Under the pieces are notes generated by a model, which was given only the letters and a program-made list of their open reading frames with translations, did no database searches and was not told the origin of the DNA. Positions 56,067 to 64,000 of a stretch of DNA of 64,000 nt are shown in pieces; positions within the stretch are counted from its first letter, which is position 1; each line of letters begins with the position of its first letter. The DNA comes from Pseudomonadales bacterium (lineage in GTDB: Bacteria > Pseudomonadota > Gammaproteobacteria > Pseudomonadales > Pseudohongiellaceae), in contig WLWQ01000001.1 in assembly GCA_012103535.1 (NCBI GenBank), forward strand, positions 1,246,280 to 1,310,279. The letters are read 5' to 3'. Made by a program: the position numbers and the translations under genes.

Positions 56067-56396
56067 TTAATTATCCGGCTCAATGCGCCGGTATTTTCCA
56101 TCGACAAATTCGGAAAAGAAATGATCCATCATTGGATGGTCAACCGGCTCCCCGGAGTCATCATGCTGCAAATGACGTTCAGCAACATAAGTGGAATGAT
56201 CGCTGCCGTGAACGAGAACATGATACCAGGGCTTGTTTTTTGGCGGACGGGATTTAGCGACTAAGTCATACCATTCATCAGATGCATGGAATCGGCTATC
56301 GACATCAACAATAACTCCACGATAAGCAAAGCGCTGATGCTGAACTACATCACCTACAGAAAATTTTACTCGTGTAATGTTTGTAACAGTTCCCAT
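56067..56396 (-). CDS. hspQ: Heat-shock protein HspQ
   Basis: 109 residues from ATG 56396, two bases downstream of the preceding stop codon; a longer reading overlaps that gene. VKFSVGDVVQHQRFAYRGVIVDVDSRF, WYHVLVHG and STYVAERHLQ are diagnostic of HspQ/YccV. HspQ is a Lon-protease specificity factor and a hemimethylated-DNA-binding protein in E. coli. Close spacing suggests it is transcribed with the CMD-domain gene, an unusual partner. Confidence 0.92.
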   Translation of the reverse strand: MGTVTNITRVKFSVGDVVQHQRFAYRGVIVDVDSRFHASDEWYDLVAKSRPPKNKPWYHVLVHGSDHSTYVAERHLQHDDSGEPVDHPMMDHFFSEFVDGKYRRIEPDN

Positions 56397-56397
56397 G

Positions 56398-57492
56398 TTA
56401 GTCAGGCAGTGGCATGCCTCTTTCTTGCAACACCTCAGCAAATGTTCGCGAGGCATTAACTCCGGGAGGAAAGCCCGCATACATAGTTACCTGTGCGATC
56501 AGCTCCGAGATTTCTTCCGTTGTTAATCCATTATCCAAGCCACGATTTAGGTGCACTCTTAATTGATCGGTTTGATAGTTGGCCAGGGTCACAGCAATGG
56601 TAGCGAGACTGCGATCGCGTTCTGACAATTGTTCGCGCGTCCAGGTTTCTCCGTAGAGCATTCCAGTGATTAATTCATCGAGATAGGGTGCACCGGGAAA
56701 ACGACTATCACTCAGAGGCAAACCTCTTGCCTCGAAAACTTCGGCAGCGACTCGCGAAGCGTTCACACCAGTAGGAAAGCCGGTATAAAAAGTCACGTGA
56801 GTGATTAATTCGCTTATCTCATCTTGAGTAACGCCGTTATCCAGCCCTCGGCCGATGTGATAACGCACCTCACTGGAGGCATAAAGCGCGGTCCCCACGG
56901 CAACCGTAATCATGCTGCGGTCGCGGGGTGAGAGCTCTTCTCGCTTCCAGGTTTCGGCATAAAGTACCTGGTTCAGCAAGTCGCGCAGGTAAGGGGCTTG
57001 CTGATAGGCGCCTGGAAATTCCAATTCTGGATTAACCGGTGGCTGGCGCGAGGAAGCACCTGGTGGAATTGCTGGCAGGCCACGCTCTTCGAATACTTGC
57101 GCTGCCACCCGCGCGGCATTCACGCCAGTTGGAAATCCGGAGTACCAAAGTGTATGAGCGATGATCTCCACTAATTCGGCCTGGGTGATGCCGTTATCCA
57201 GCGCGCGACCCATGTGCAGACGCAGCTCATTAGTTGCATAAGTTGCATAGGTTGCCTGATTCACAGCGACCGTAATCATGCTGCGATCCCGGGCCGACAA
57301 ACCGGGACGTTCCCAGATGTCGCCGTAGACATAGGTATTACGTATCTGCCCCAGGTAGGGAGCCGCATCATAGGCGCCGGGTGGTGGCGGTGGTTGCTGG
57401 GCGAAGACTGCTGAGCACAGCAAAAGCAAAGCAACTGCGCAAAGCGAGCGAAGCCCAACTTGTATTTTTGAAGTAAATCCCGGAATTGACAT
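56398..57492 (-). CDS. Secreted protein with three tandem CMD domains
   Basis: 364 residues from ATG 57492 (AGGAGAG upstream, signal peptide ending VFAQQ). Three repeats of about 105 residues follow, each a carboxymuconolactone-decarboxylase domain: YVYGDIWERPGLSARDRSMITVAV, VLYAETWKREELSPRDRSMITVAV and MLYGETWTREQLSERDRSLATIAV, each ending in a FP-x-GVNA-x-R segment. CMD proteins normally form hexamers of single domains, so a triple fusion could form dimers. No CxxC of AhpD-type peroxidases is present; the His in LRLHM, VRYHI and LRVHL is conserved. Enzymatic role and substrate unknown. The next gene, hspQ, starts two bases downstream. Confidence 0.88.
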   Translation of the reverse strand: MSIPGFTSKIQVGLRSLCAVALLLLCSAVFAQQPPPPPGAYDAAPYLGQIRNTYVYGDIWERPGLSARDRSMITVAVNQATYATYATNELRLHMGRALDNGITQAELVEIIAHTLWYSGFPTGVNAARVAAQVFEERGLPAIPPGASSRQPPVNPELEFPGAYQQAPYLRDLLNQVLYAETWKREELSPRDRSMITVAVGTALYASSEVRYHIGRGLDNGVTQDEISELITHVTFYTGFPTGVNASRVAAEVFEARGLPLSDSRFPGAPYLDELITGMLYGETWTREQLSERDRSLATIAVTLANYQTDQLRVHLNRGLDNGLTTEEISELIAQVTMYAGFPPGVNASRTFAEVLQERGMPLPD

Positions 57493-57686
57493 GACCTGCT
57501 CTCCTCTTGTTTTTCTTGTTGTCGCTGTTCTTACTATCTTCTTCTTATTAATAGACAAATAGATAACCAGAGATAGATTTATTTGTACACAAATTAGTGC
57601 TGTCTTTAGCTCTTCGATAACTATCAATCGAATCAATCGAGTTGTAAGCTAGGCCCCAGCCTTACTGCAGAGGTAGTAGCCTAAGC

Positions 57687-58836
57687 ATGAAAAAACGTAA
57701 AATCTTCGGGTATTCAATTGTTGGACTAGTCGCTATCGGCATAGGTCTCTGGGTCACAGGCCTTGGCGGTAGATTAGTAATGTCAGGACTCAGCGCCATC
57801 GCCGGACCTCCGGGGGATTTTGACCCTGTCAATGTAGCCACTCCTGCTCCAGACTACAGCCAGATAGAGTATTGGGCTGCTCACCCAACCACAAATGATC
57901 CCGCCGATCTTTCACCTGAAGGTGTTTCAGTTCCGGTTCAGGGCGACCTGCCGATTGACGTGTTTTTTGTTCATCCAACTGAACTCCTGACTTCAGGGAG
58001 TTGGATATCGACAATGGATCCCGATTCCGGCACGGAAGAGAATGTCGAGTGGGTAATGGCAAACCAGGCCAGCGCATTTAACGGCTGTTGCAATGTTTAC
58101 GCCCCTCGTTATCGACAAGCGAATATATTTGCCTATTTAGGCAGCGAAGAAGAACGTGATGCGGTGCTGGGTTTTGCCTATCAAGATGTAGAGCGTGCTT
58201 TCGAGTACTACATTGATAATTACAATAACGGCAAACCCTTTGTCCTCGCTAGCCACAGCCAGGGCACCCATCACAGTATTCACCTGCTGAGAGATGTCAT
58301 CGATAGCAGTGATTTACACGAACGTTTGGTTGCCGCTTATCTTATCGGTTCGGTAAATATTCCATTGTCTCCCGAATGGTTCGCTCAGATGGATCATATT
58401 GAACCTTGTAATAACGAGTCAGATTTGGGTTGCGTAATACACTGGGATACCGTGCCTGAAGGCGGCGCGGTTGTAGAAAGACCTTGCGCCATCTGTTTGT
58501 ACTAATCCTTTGGCATGGAGTCTTGGCGAAGAAGCAGCAAGTGCTGAACAACATGCAGGAATTGTTATCCCGCAACATTCTTACAACCTGGGTTTTGGTA
58601 GTAGAGAAGATCCTGCGCAAGGCAAAAACTTTGATTCTCTAAGCGCCCCGCTAATGGGCTTAACCGGCGCTCAATGTCGTGATGGAACTTTGTTTGTGGA
58701 AAGTCTGGATGACCCTGCATTCGGAGAATCAGGATTTGCAGGCGCTTCCTATCATCTTTTCGATTACAACGTGTTTTACATGAACATACATAATAATGCG
58801 CGATTACGTGCGGAGACTTTTCTGTCTGCGCAATAG
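57687..58836 (+). pseudogene. DUF3089 lipase-like gene with a one-base insertion
   Basis: The frame from ATG 57687 has an N-terminal membrane helix and the DUF3089 alpha/beta hydrolase core with nucleophile motif ASHSQGTHH (Ser in HSQG). It breaks after VVERPCA at about 58485-58490 and ends in TAA at 58503-58505. The +1 frame continues as SVCTNPLAWSLGEE and runs to 58836, completing the domain. Removing one base in the stretch restores one 380-residue protein. It is either a recent pseudogene or a sequencing error. Confidence 0.85.
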
Positions 58837-58843
58837 GAATCAA

Positions 58844-58908
58844 AAAAGAGTCAGAGTAACGCGATTTAAAAATACTCGATAAATTGTCAAATTACTCTGA
58901 CCTCTTTG
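58844..58908. terminator. Bidirectional terminator from two inverted REP-like cores
   Basis: AAAGAGTCAGAGTAA and, inverted, TTACTCTGACCTCTTT pair with a single bulge and enclose about 33 bases. It lies between two convergent genes and has A-rich and T-rich flanks. Confidence 0.75.
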
Positions 58909-58926
58909 TTTCCTTTTAAGAACGAA

Positions 58927-59910
<984 letters not shown>

Positions 59911-60675
59911 CTAAGCAGAATAACCCCCATCAACCGGTAATGACTGCCCAGTAATATACCCAGCATTTTCCGACGCAAGAAAAACCACCGTGTCGAATAA
60001 TTCTGCCGGTGCCCCCGCCCGTGCCAATGGCACCTGTTGCATCCACTGATCGAGGATGCCTCCTGGAGGCGAATCTATTTCCTGCGACAGGCCAATTGCA
60101 ATCAAACCCACGGCAACGCAGTTGGCGCGAATCCCATGTTGACCTTCTTCACGGGCGATTGCCGTACACAGGTGTTGCACGCCCGCTTTCGGAATCGAGG
60201 AGAGACCATCGGTACTGATGTATTTGTGGATCGCTGCGGTAGTAAGTGCAGTTATCGATCCGCCACCGCCTTCGCGCAGTGCAGGCACTACTGCACGCAT
60301 CACGTGATAGAAACCTTTAACGTCGGTGTCGAGTGTTTTGTAAAACACATCCGGGTCGGCGTCCATGATTGGCAGGATGTTTAAGAATGGGCCGGTAGCA
60401 AACACGACCGAATGAATACGGCCGAATTTCTCGCGGGATTTTGCGACAAAGTCTTCAACCTGTGCCAGGTCTAACAGATCCACACACATCGCCAAGGCTT
60501 GCTGGCCATTTGCCTCTACCATTGCAATGTTTTTGTCGGCAGCTTCTTTGTTACTCAGATAGGTGAAAGCTACGTCCGTTCCGCTTTTGCTCAGTAGCTC
60601 CACCACTCCCGATCCGAGTCCTCCGGATCCGCCAAAAACAATCGCCGCCCCTTCTGCAAACCTGTAGTTACTCAT
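59911..60675 (-). CDS. Short-chain dehydrogenase/reductase lacking the catalytic Tyr
   Basis: 254 residues with the SDR cofactor motif GGSGGLGSG at about 15-23 and the C-terminal VDGGYSA seal. The usual YxxxK active site reads SSIPK (in DGLSSIPKAGV): Lys is kept but Ser is in place of Tyr. SDRs with such a change can still reduce enoyl-ACP-like substrates poorly or act as regulators. It starts 13 bases after the dehalogenase-like gene and is followed by a hydrolase and a classical SDR, all on the minus strand, which suggests one catabolic operon. Confidence 0.85.
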   Translation of the reverse strand: MSNYRFAEGAAIVFGGSGGLGSGVVELLSKSGTDVAFTYLSNKEAADKNIAMVEANGQQALAMCVDLLDLAQVEDFVAKSREKFGRIHSVVFATGPFLNILPIMDADPDVFYKTLDTDVKGFYHVMRAVVPALREGGGGSITALTTAAIHKYISTDGLSSIPKAGVQHLCTAIAREEGQHGIRANCVAVGLIAIGLSQEIDSPPGGILDQWMQQVPLARAGAPAELFDTVVFLASENAGYITGQSLPVDGGYSA

Positions 60676-60759
60676 GTTGAAAACCTCTTTGTTCTTTATG
60701 CATCCATTAATTAGTTATTCGTAATTTTCTTTATTTTTTCTTTATGAATTGGTATTGGT

Positions 60760-61566
60760 TCAGCCACACTCGCTGATGAATTCAAGTAGCAGCTTATTGT
60801 AGGCTGCTGCGTCTTCCATGTGTGGTGCATGACCACAACCTTCGAATTCATGTGTGCGTGCATTGGCGTTCAGGTTTGCAACCGAGCGTGGAATGTCAGG
60901 GTCGACTACGACATCTTCAGTACCAAGGCAGGAAAGAATCGGACAGTTAAGATTGGCGAGTATGGAACGCTGGTCGAGTGGGCCCAGTGCTGCCAAAGAT
61001 GCGCCTGCGGCAGGAGAGCCTTCCATAAAGATCTGCCAGATCCAATGTAATGTTTGATCACCGAGCGGTTTGGCTGCAACACCCTGGGTTAGTCCCCAGA
61101 GAAATTCCGCGCGGTTGCCCTCCATTGCTTCCATGGTTGCGGCCAATGCTTCCTCTTCACCACCATGTGGGTAGTCAGATTTTTTGAGATAAGCCGGAGT
61201 TGCACCACAGGTGAGAAAAACACCGGCACAGCGTGCGCCGAGGTCATGAGCCACCTGCACTACTACTGATCCACCGAGTGACCAGCCATTGAGAATTACC
61301 TTTGAAAGGTTTAGATGATCTACCATTGCAGTAACGTCACCGGCAATCGCTTCTACTGAAAAATCGGAAAAATCTTTGTCGGATGAACCGCAGCCGCGGT
61401 GATCGAGCAGCACTACCCGATGACCTGCTACGCGAATTGCATTCAGATTAAAGTCCCAGGTTCGCAGGCTCGCTCCCCATCCGTGCACGAGCACAACTGC
61501 GCTGTCGCCTGCACCGTAATCTTCAAAATAAATGCGTTTACCTGCGTCTCTTTCCAGATACGCCAT
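60760..61566 (-). CDS. Alpha/beta hydrolase
   Basis: 268 residues without a signal peptide. HGWGASLRTW (oxyanion region), NGWSLGGSV (nucleophile Ser), a Asp in CLGTEDVVVD and His in GCGHAPHM form the triad. The length and layout fit the esterase, lactonase or C-C hydrolase branch; the substrate is unknown. A TetR-like remnant ends three bases before its start, so the gene lies in a rearranged region. Confidence 0.88.
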   Translation of the reverse strand: MAYLERDAGKRIYFEDYGAGDSAVVLVHGWGASLRTWDFNLNAIRVAGHRVVLLDHRGCGSSDKDFSDFSVEAIAGDVTAMVDHLNLSKVILNGWSLGGSVVVQVAHDLGARCAGVFLTCGATPAYLKKSDYPHGGEEEALAATMEAMEGNRAEFLWGLTQGVAAKPLGDQTLHWIWQIFMEGSPAAGASLAALGPLDQRSILANLNCPILSCLGTEDVVVDPDIPRSVANLNANARTHEFEGCGHAPHMEDAAAYNKLLLEFISECG

Positions 61567-61568
61567 GT

Positions 61569-61712
61569 TCAGATACTCCTGTTACCGAGCAATTTTATTG
61601 TTGCCTGTTCATAGTGGGAAAAAACTTCGTCCAGGTCCAGCGCTTCTTCATCATCTAACCACCAATAGACCGTACCGAAAATGAATGAGCAGTATTGTTC
61701 GGCTAACCTGCT
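61569..61712 (-). pseudogene. 3' remnant of a TetR-family regulator
   Basis: Between the stop of the classical SDR and the start of the hydrolase the same frame continues for 47 codons without a start codon: YCSFIFGTVYWWLDDEEALDLDEVF followed by a helix and stop. This W-W-L ... L-D-E-V pattern is characteristic of the C-terminal ligand-domain end of TetR/AcrR regulators. The DNA-binding part is missing. It is likely the leftover of a deleted regulator of this operon. Confidence 0.55.
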
Positions 61713-62468
61713 TCAGCCCGGCATGCCGAATGTACTCATCAGGCCGCCGTCCACCGGAATAAATGCACCGGTCATATAAGTAGCAGCAGCGACAGAGTGA
61801 ACCACGGCGGCTATTTCTGCAGCTTCGCCGAGGCGACCAAGCGGAATCATGTCGCGCATAGAGTCCATGGCTTTCTCTGATAAGCCACTAGTCATATCCG
61901 TGAACACCAAACCGGGTATGACAAGATTGACGCGTATGCCGCGTTTGGCGTATTCGATAGACAAGGCGCGGGTTAGTCCGGCCAGCCCTGCCTTGGAACT
62001 GGCATAGGCTGCATCTCCTGGGAAACCTCGAAAACCAACGACTGCACCAATATTAACGATGCTGGCACCTTGCTCGAGGTGCGGTTCAGCACTGCGTATT
62101 ACTTTTAACGCACCACTTAAATTTGTTTGTACTACTGCTTCCCAGTCTTCCAGGTCGAGGCTCGAAGTTTTTCCACCTCGATGCAATCCGGCGTTGTTGA
62201 CTACAACATCGAGTCTTCCCCACTCTGAAATTATCTGCTCGACTGCAACTTGTAGCTGAGCCTCATCACAGACATCAGCGGCCAGGTTTAACTGTCTGTC
62301 ATTGTTCTCTTTATTCGTAGCTTCTGTTTTATCTTTTTTGGGATTGCGTGACAGTACAGCTACTCGGTTTCCATCTGCAAGTGCTCGCTCGACGATGGCC
62401 TGACCAATCCCGCGCGAACCGCCGGTTACTAGCCATACTTTTTCAGAATTCGACAATTGAGTCTCCAA
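61713..62468 (-). CDS. Classical short-chain dehydrogenase/reductase
   Basis: 251 residues with all family landmarks: TGGSRGIGQA for NAD(P) binding, NNAG, a Ser in the strand SIVNIGAVVG and YASSK as the catalytic Tyr-x3-Lys. It resembles 3-oxoacyl-ACP reductases and dehydrogenases of fatty-acid or ketone metabolism. It heads the minus-strand gene run 62468-58927. Confidence 0.9.
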   Translation of the reverse strand: METQLSNSEKVWLVTGGSRGIGQAIVERALADGNRVAVLSRNPKKDKTEATNKENNDRQLNLAADVCDEAQLQVAVEQIISEWGRLDVVVNNAGLHRGGKTSSLDLEDWEAVVQTNLSGALKVIRSAEPHLEQGASIVNIGAVVGFRGFPGDAAYASSKAGLAGLTRALSIEYAKRGIRVNLVIPGLVFTDMTSGLSEKAMDSMRDMIPLGRLGEAAEIAAVVHSVAAATYMTGAFIPVDGGLMSTFGMPG

Positions 62469-62622
62469 ACAAAGGCTTGCTTGTGCCGGGCAAGTATAGT
62501 TCTGTAGACTCCCAAGTCAACGAGACACCCGTCAAAAGCATTCTGTAGGCGCACCGAGATACATTCTGCTAACGAAATCACTCAATGATTTTAACCAACG
62601 CACTTAACAACAGGGAACTAAT

Positions 62623-63921
62623 GTGAGCTGGAGTTTTGAAACCGATCCTGAATTCCAATGCCAACTGGATTGGATAGCAGAGTTCACCAGAGATGAAATC
62701 GAACCGATGGACCTGGTGTTTCGCGAACCCGGCGATCCCTGGGATCCAAATTCACAAGCTGCTAAAGCGATGGAACCACTCAGGGCTGCAGTTAGAGAAC
62801 GTGGTCTTTGGGCCTGCCACCTTGGTCCAGAATTAGGCGGTGGAGGTTACGGCCAGGTCAATCTCGGATTGATGAACGAGATTCTCGGGCGCAGTCGTTT
62901 TGGTCCTAGCGTCTTTGGCTGCCAGGCACCGGATTCCGGTAACGCCGAAATACTCGCGCACTTCGGCACCGACGCACAAAAAGAGAAATATCTGCAGCCA
63001 TTGCTCGATGGCAAGATCGCTTCCTGCTACTCCATGACTGAACCTCAGGCGGGATCCGATCCTGGCGAATTCGGTTGCATGGCAGAGCAAGAAGACGAGC
63101 AGTGGGTCATCAATGGTGAGAAGTGGTTTGCCTCCCACGCGCGCTTTGCAGAATTTCTGATCGTCATGGTGGTCACCGACAAGTCAGTGCCGATTCATCA
63201 GGGTGCCTCAATGCTGCTGGTTGAAAAAAATACGCCGGGGATGGAGATCATCCGCAACTCTGCTGTAGGACCGCACGCCGAACAGGGTGATGGTGTACAC
63301 GCTTACATAAAATTCGAGAACTGTCGGGTGCCGCTAGAGAACATGCTCGGCGAACCGGGAGAAGGATTTATCGTTGCCCAAACCCGACTTGGTGGCGGTC
63401 GTGTGCATCACGCGATGCGCACCGTTGGCGTTTTGAACAAGGCGCTGGACATGATGTGCGAACGGGCATTGAGCCGTGTTACTAAAGGCGAGGTTCTAGC
63501 TGACAAACAGTTTACCCAGGAGAAAATTGCCGATAGCTACACCCAGATTTTGCAGTACCGGCTGCATGTGCTTTACACCGCCTGGTTGATCGACAAACAC
63601 AAGGAATACAATCGTGAGGTGCGCAAAGAAATCGCCGCCATCAAAGCCGCTACCCCCGGCATCTTAAAAGATGTTGTTTACCGAGCCATGCATTTGCATG
63701 GCAGTCTCGGTATGTCCGATGAGACTCCGTTGGTAACGATGTGGGCAAATATACCGGAGCTTGGTGTGGTGGACGGACCGTCGGAGGTACATAAAATTAC
63801 CGTGGCGAAGACGGTGTTGCGAGATTACGAAGCCGCGCCAGGATTATTTCCAACCTATCACACACCGACTCAACGCGAGGCAGCGCTGAAAAAGTATGGT
63901 CATTTTCTTAAAGAGTCCTGA
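62623..63921 (+). CDS. Acyl-CoA dehydrogenase family protein
   Basis: 432 residues starting at GTG (62623). Acyl-CoA dehydrogenase signatures: CYSMTEPQAGSDP for FAD contact, the FAD-side WVINGEKWFASHA, VGVLNKALDMMC and the C-terminal HLHGSLGMSDETPL. The length and C-terminal motif fit the ACAD10/11-like branch, which oxidises long-chain or 4-hydroxy acyl-CoAs. It diverges from the SDR/hydrolase run, and all of them may serve one fatty-acid or aliphatic degradation pathway. The last 79 bases of the window are without a feature. Confidence 0.9.
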   Translation: MSWSFETDPEFQCQLDWIAEFTRDEIEPMDLVFREPGDPWDPNSQAAKAMEPLRAAVRERGLWACHLGPELGGGGYGQVNLGLMNEILGRSRFGPSVFGCQAPDSGNAEILAHFGTDAQKEKYLQPLLDGKIASCYSMTEPQAGSDPGEFGCMAEQEDEQWVINGEKWFASHARFAEFLIVMVVTDKSVPIHQGASMLLVEKNTPGMEIIRNSAVGPHAEQGDGVHAYIKFENCRVPLENMLGEPGEGFIVAQTRLGGGRVHHAMRTVGVLNKALDMMCERALSRVTKGEVLADKQFTQEKIADSYTQILQYRLHVLYTAWLIDKHKEYNREVRKEIAAIKAATPGILKDVVYRAMHLHGSLGMSDETPLVTMWANIPELGVVDGPSEVHKITVAKTVLRDYEAAPGLFPTYHTPTQREAALKKYGHFLKES

Positions 63922-64000
63922 TAAAAGATCATGTTGAGAGTAGTTTTCAGTTTGACCCCTGTTATATTCCATCTGAGAACGAACTTTTTTATCTTGTGAA

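Overview
The window reads as a chromosomal segment of a free-living, probably marine, gammaproteobacterium. The supporting signs are a CTGT-N8-ACAG LexA box on a umuD-type gene, hspQ, a REP-associated tyrosine transposase with a matching family of dispersed REP-like repeats, an S46 dipeptidyl peptidase, a periplasmic molybdenum hydroxylase and many secreted enzymes. I cannot name a genus. No rRNA, tRNA, integrase or CRISPR array was found.

Layout. 0-5.5 kb: secreted or envelope proteins (outer-membrane barrel candidate, S46 peptidase, SRPBCC protein, pectinacetylesterase-like hydrolase). 5.5-8.4 kb: an unusual array of five short palindromes, a DUF2161 nuclease-fold protein, LexA-controlled umuD without umuC, a decayed peptidase tail, a HigBA-like toxin-antitoxin pair and a PilZ protein. 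8.5-14.7 kb: M14 peptidase and a three-subunit Tat-exported molybdenum hydroxylase operon ending in a clear terminator. 15-34.4 kb: an AT-rich accessory island with conflict-type genes. It holds a CHAT-like/DUF900 fusion and a divergent seven-gene cluster (Hsp90-like ATPase, radical SAM enzyme and DGQHR/DndB-like protein on one side; ParB-like, PD-(D/E)XK nuclease, SNF2 helicase and a second ParB-like gene on the other). Next come a four-helix membrane protein fused to a HAD nucleotidase, several secreted proteins of unknown function, and a trypsin-nuclease fusion. 34.4-44.2 kb: a repeat-rich zone built around the RAYT transposase, with 99-bp and 124-bp direct repeats, a transposase-tail fragment, an acid phosphatase, an HDOD protein and a foreign-looking A-rich HhH-GPD glycosylase. 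44.2-64 kb: secreted proteins, a TPR protein, a spermidine-dehydrogenase-like flavoenzyme, a sarcosine/dimethylglycine dehydrogenase-like gene, HspQ, a triple CMD-domain protein, hydrolases, two SDRs and an acyl-CoA dehydrogenase.

The main candidate for an undescribed system is the divergent cluster at 17019-25235. Its parts suggest nucleic-acid modification or sensing (radical SAM, DGQHR, ParB-like) joined to ATP-driven translocation and cleavage (SNF2, PD-(D/E)XK) and an Hsp90/MutL-type ATPase. None of the hallmark genes of Dnd, Ssp, BREX, DISARM or Dpd is present. The function is inferred.

Several genes are broken in the sequence as given: a nonsense codon in the second ParB-like gene, a nonsense codon in a haloalkane-dehalogenase-like gene, and frameshifts in a sarcosine-dehydrogenase-like and a DUF3089 gene. 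A further apparent frameshift falls exactly on an A AAA AAC slippery heptamer and may be programmed. Draft-assembly errors cannot be excluded for any of these.
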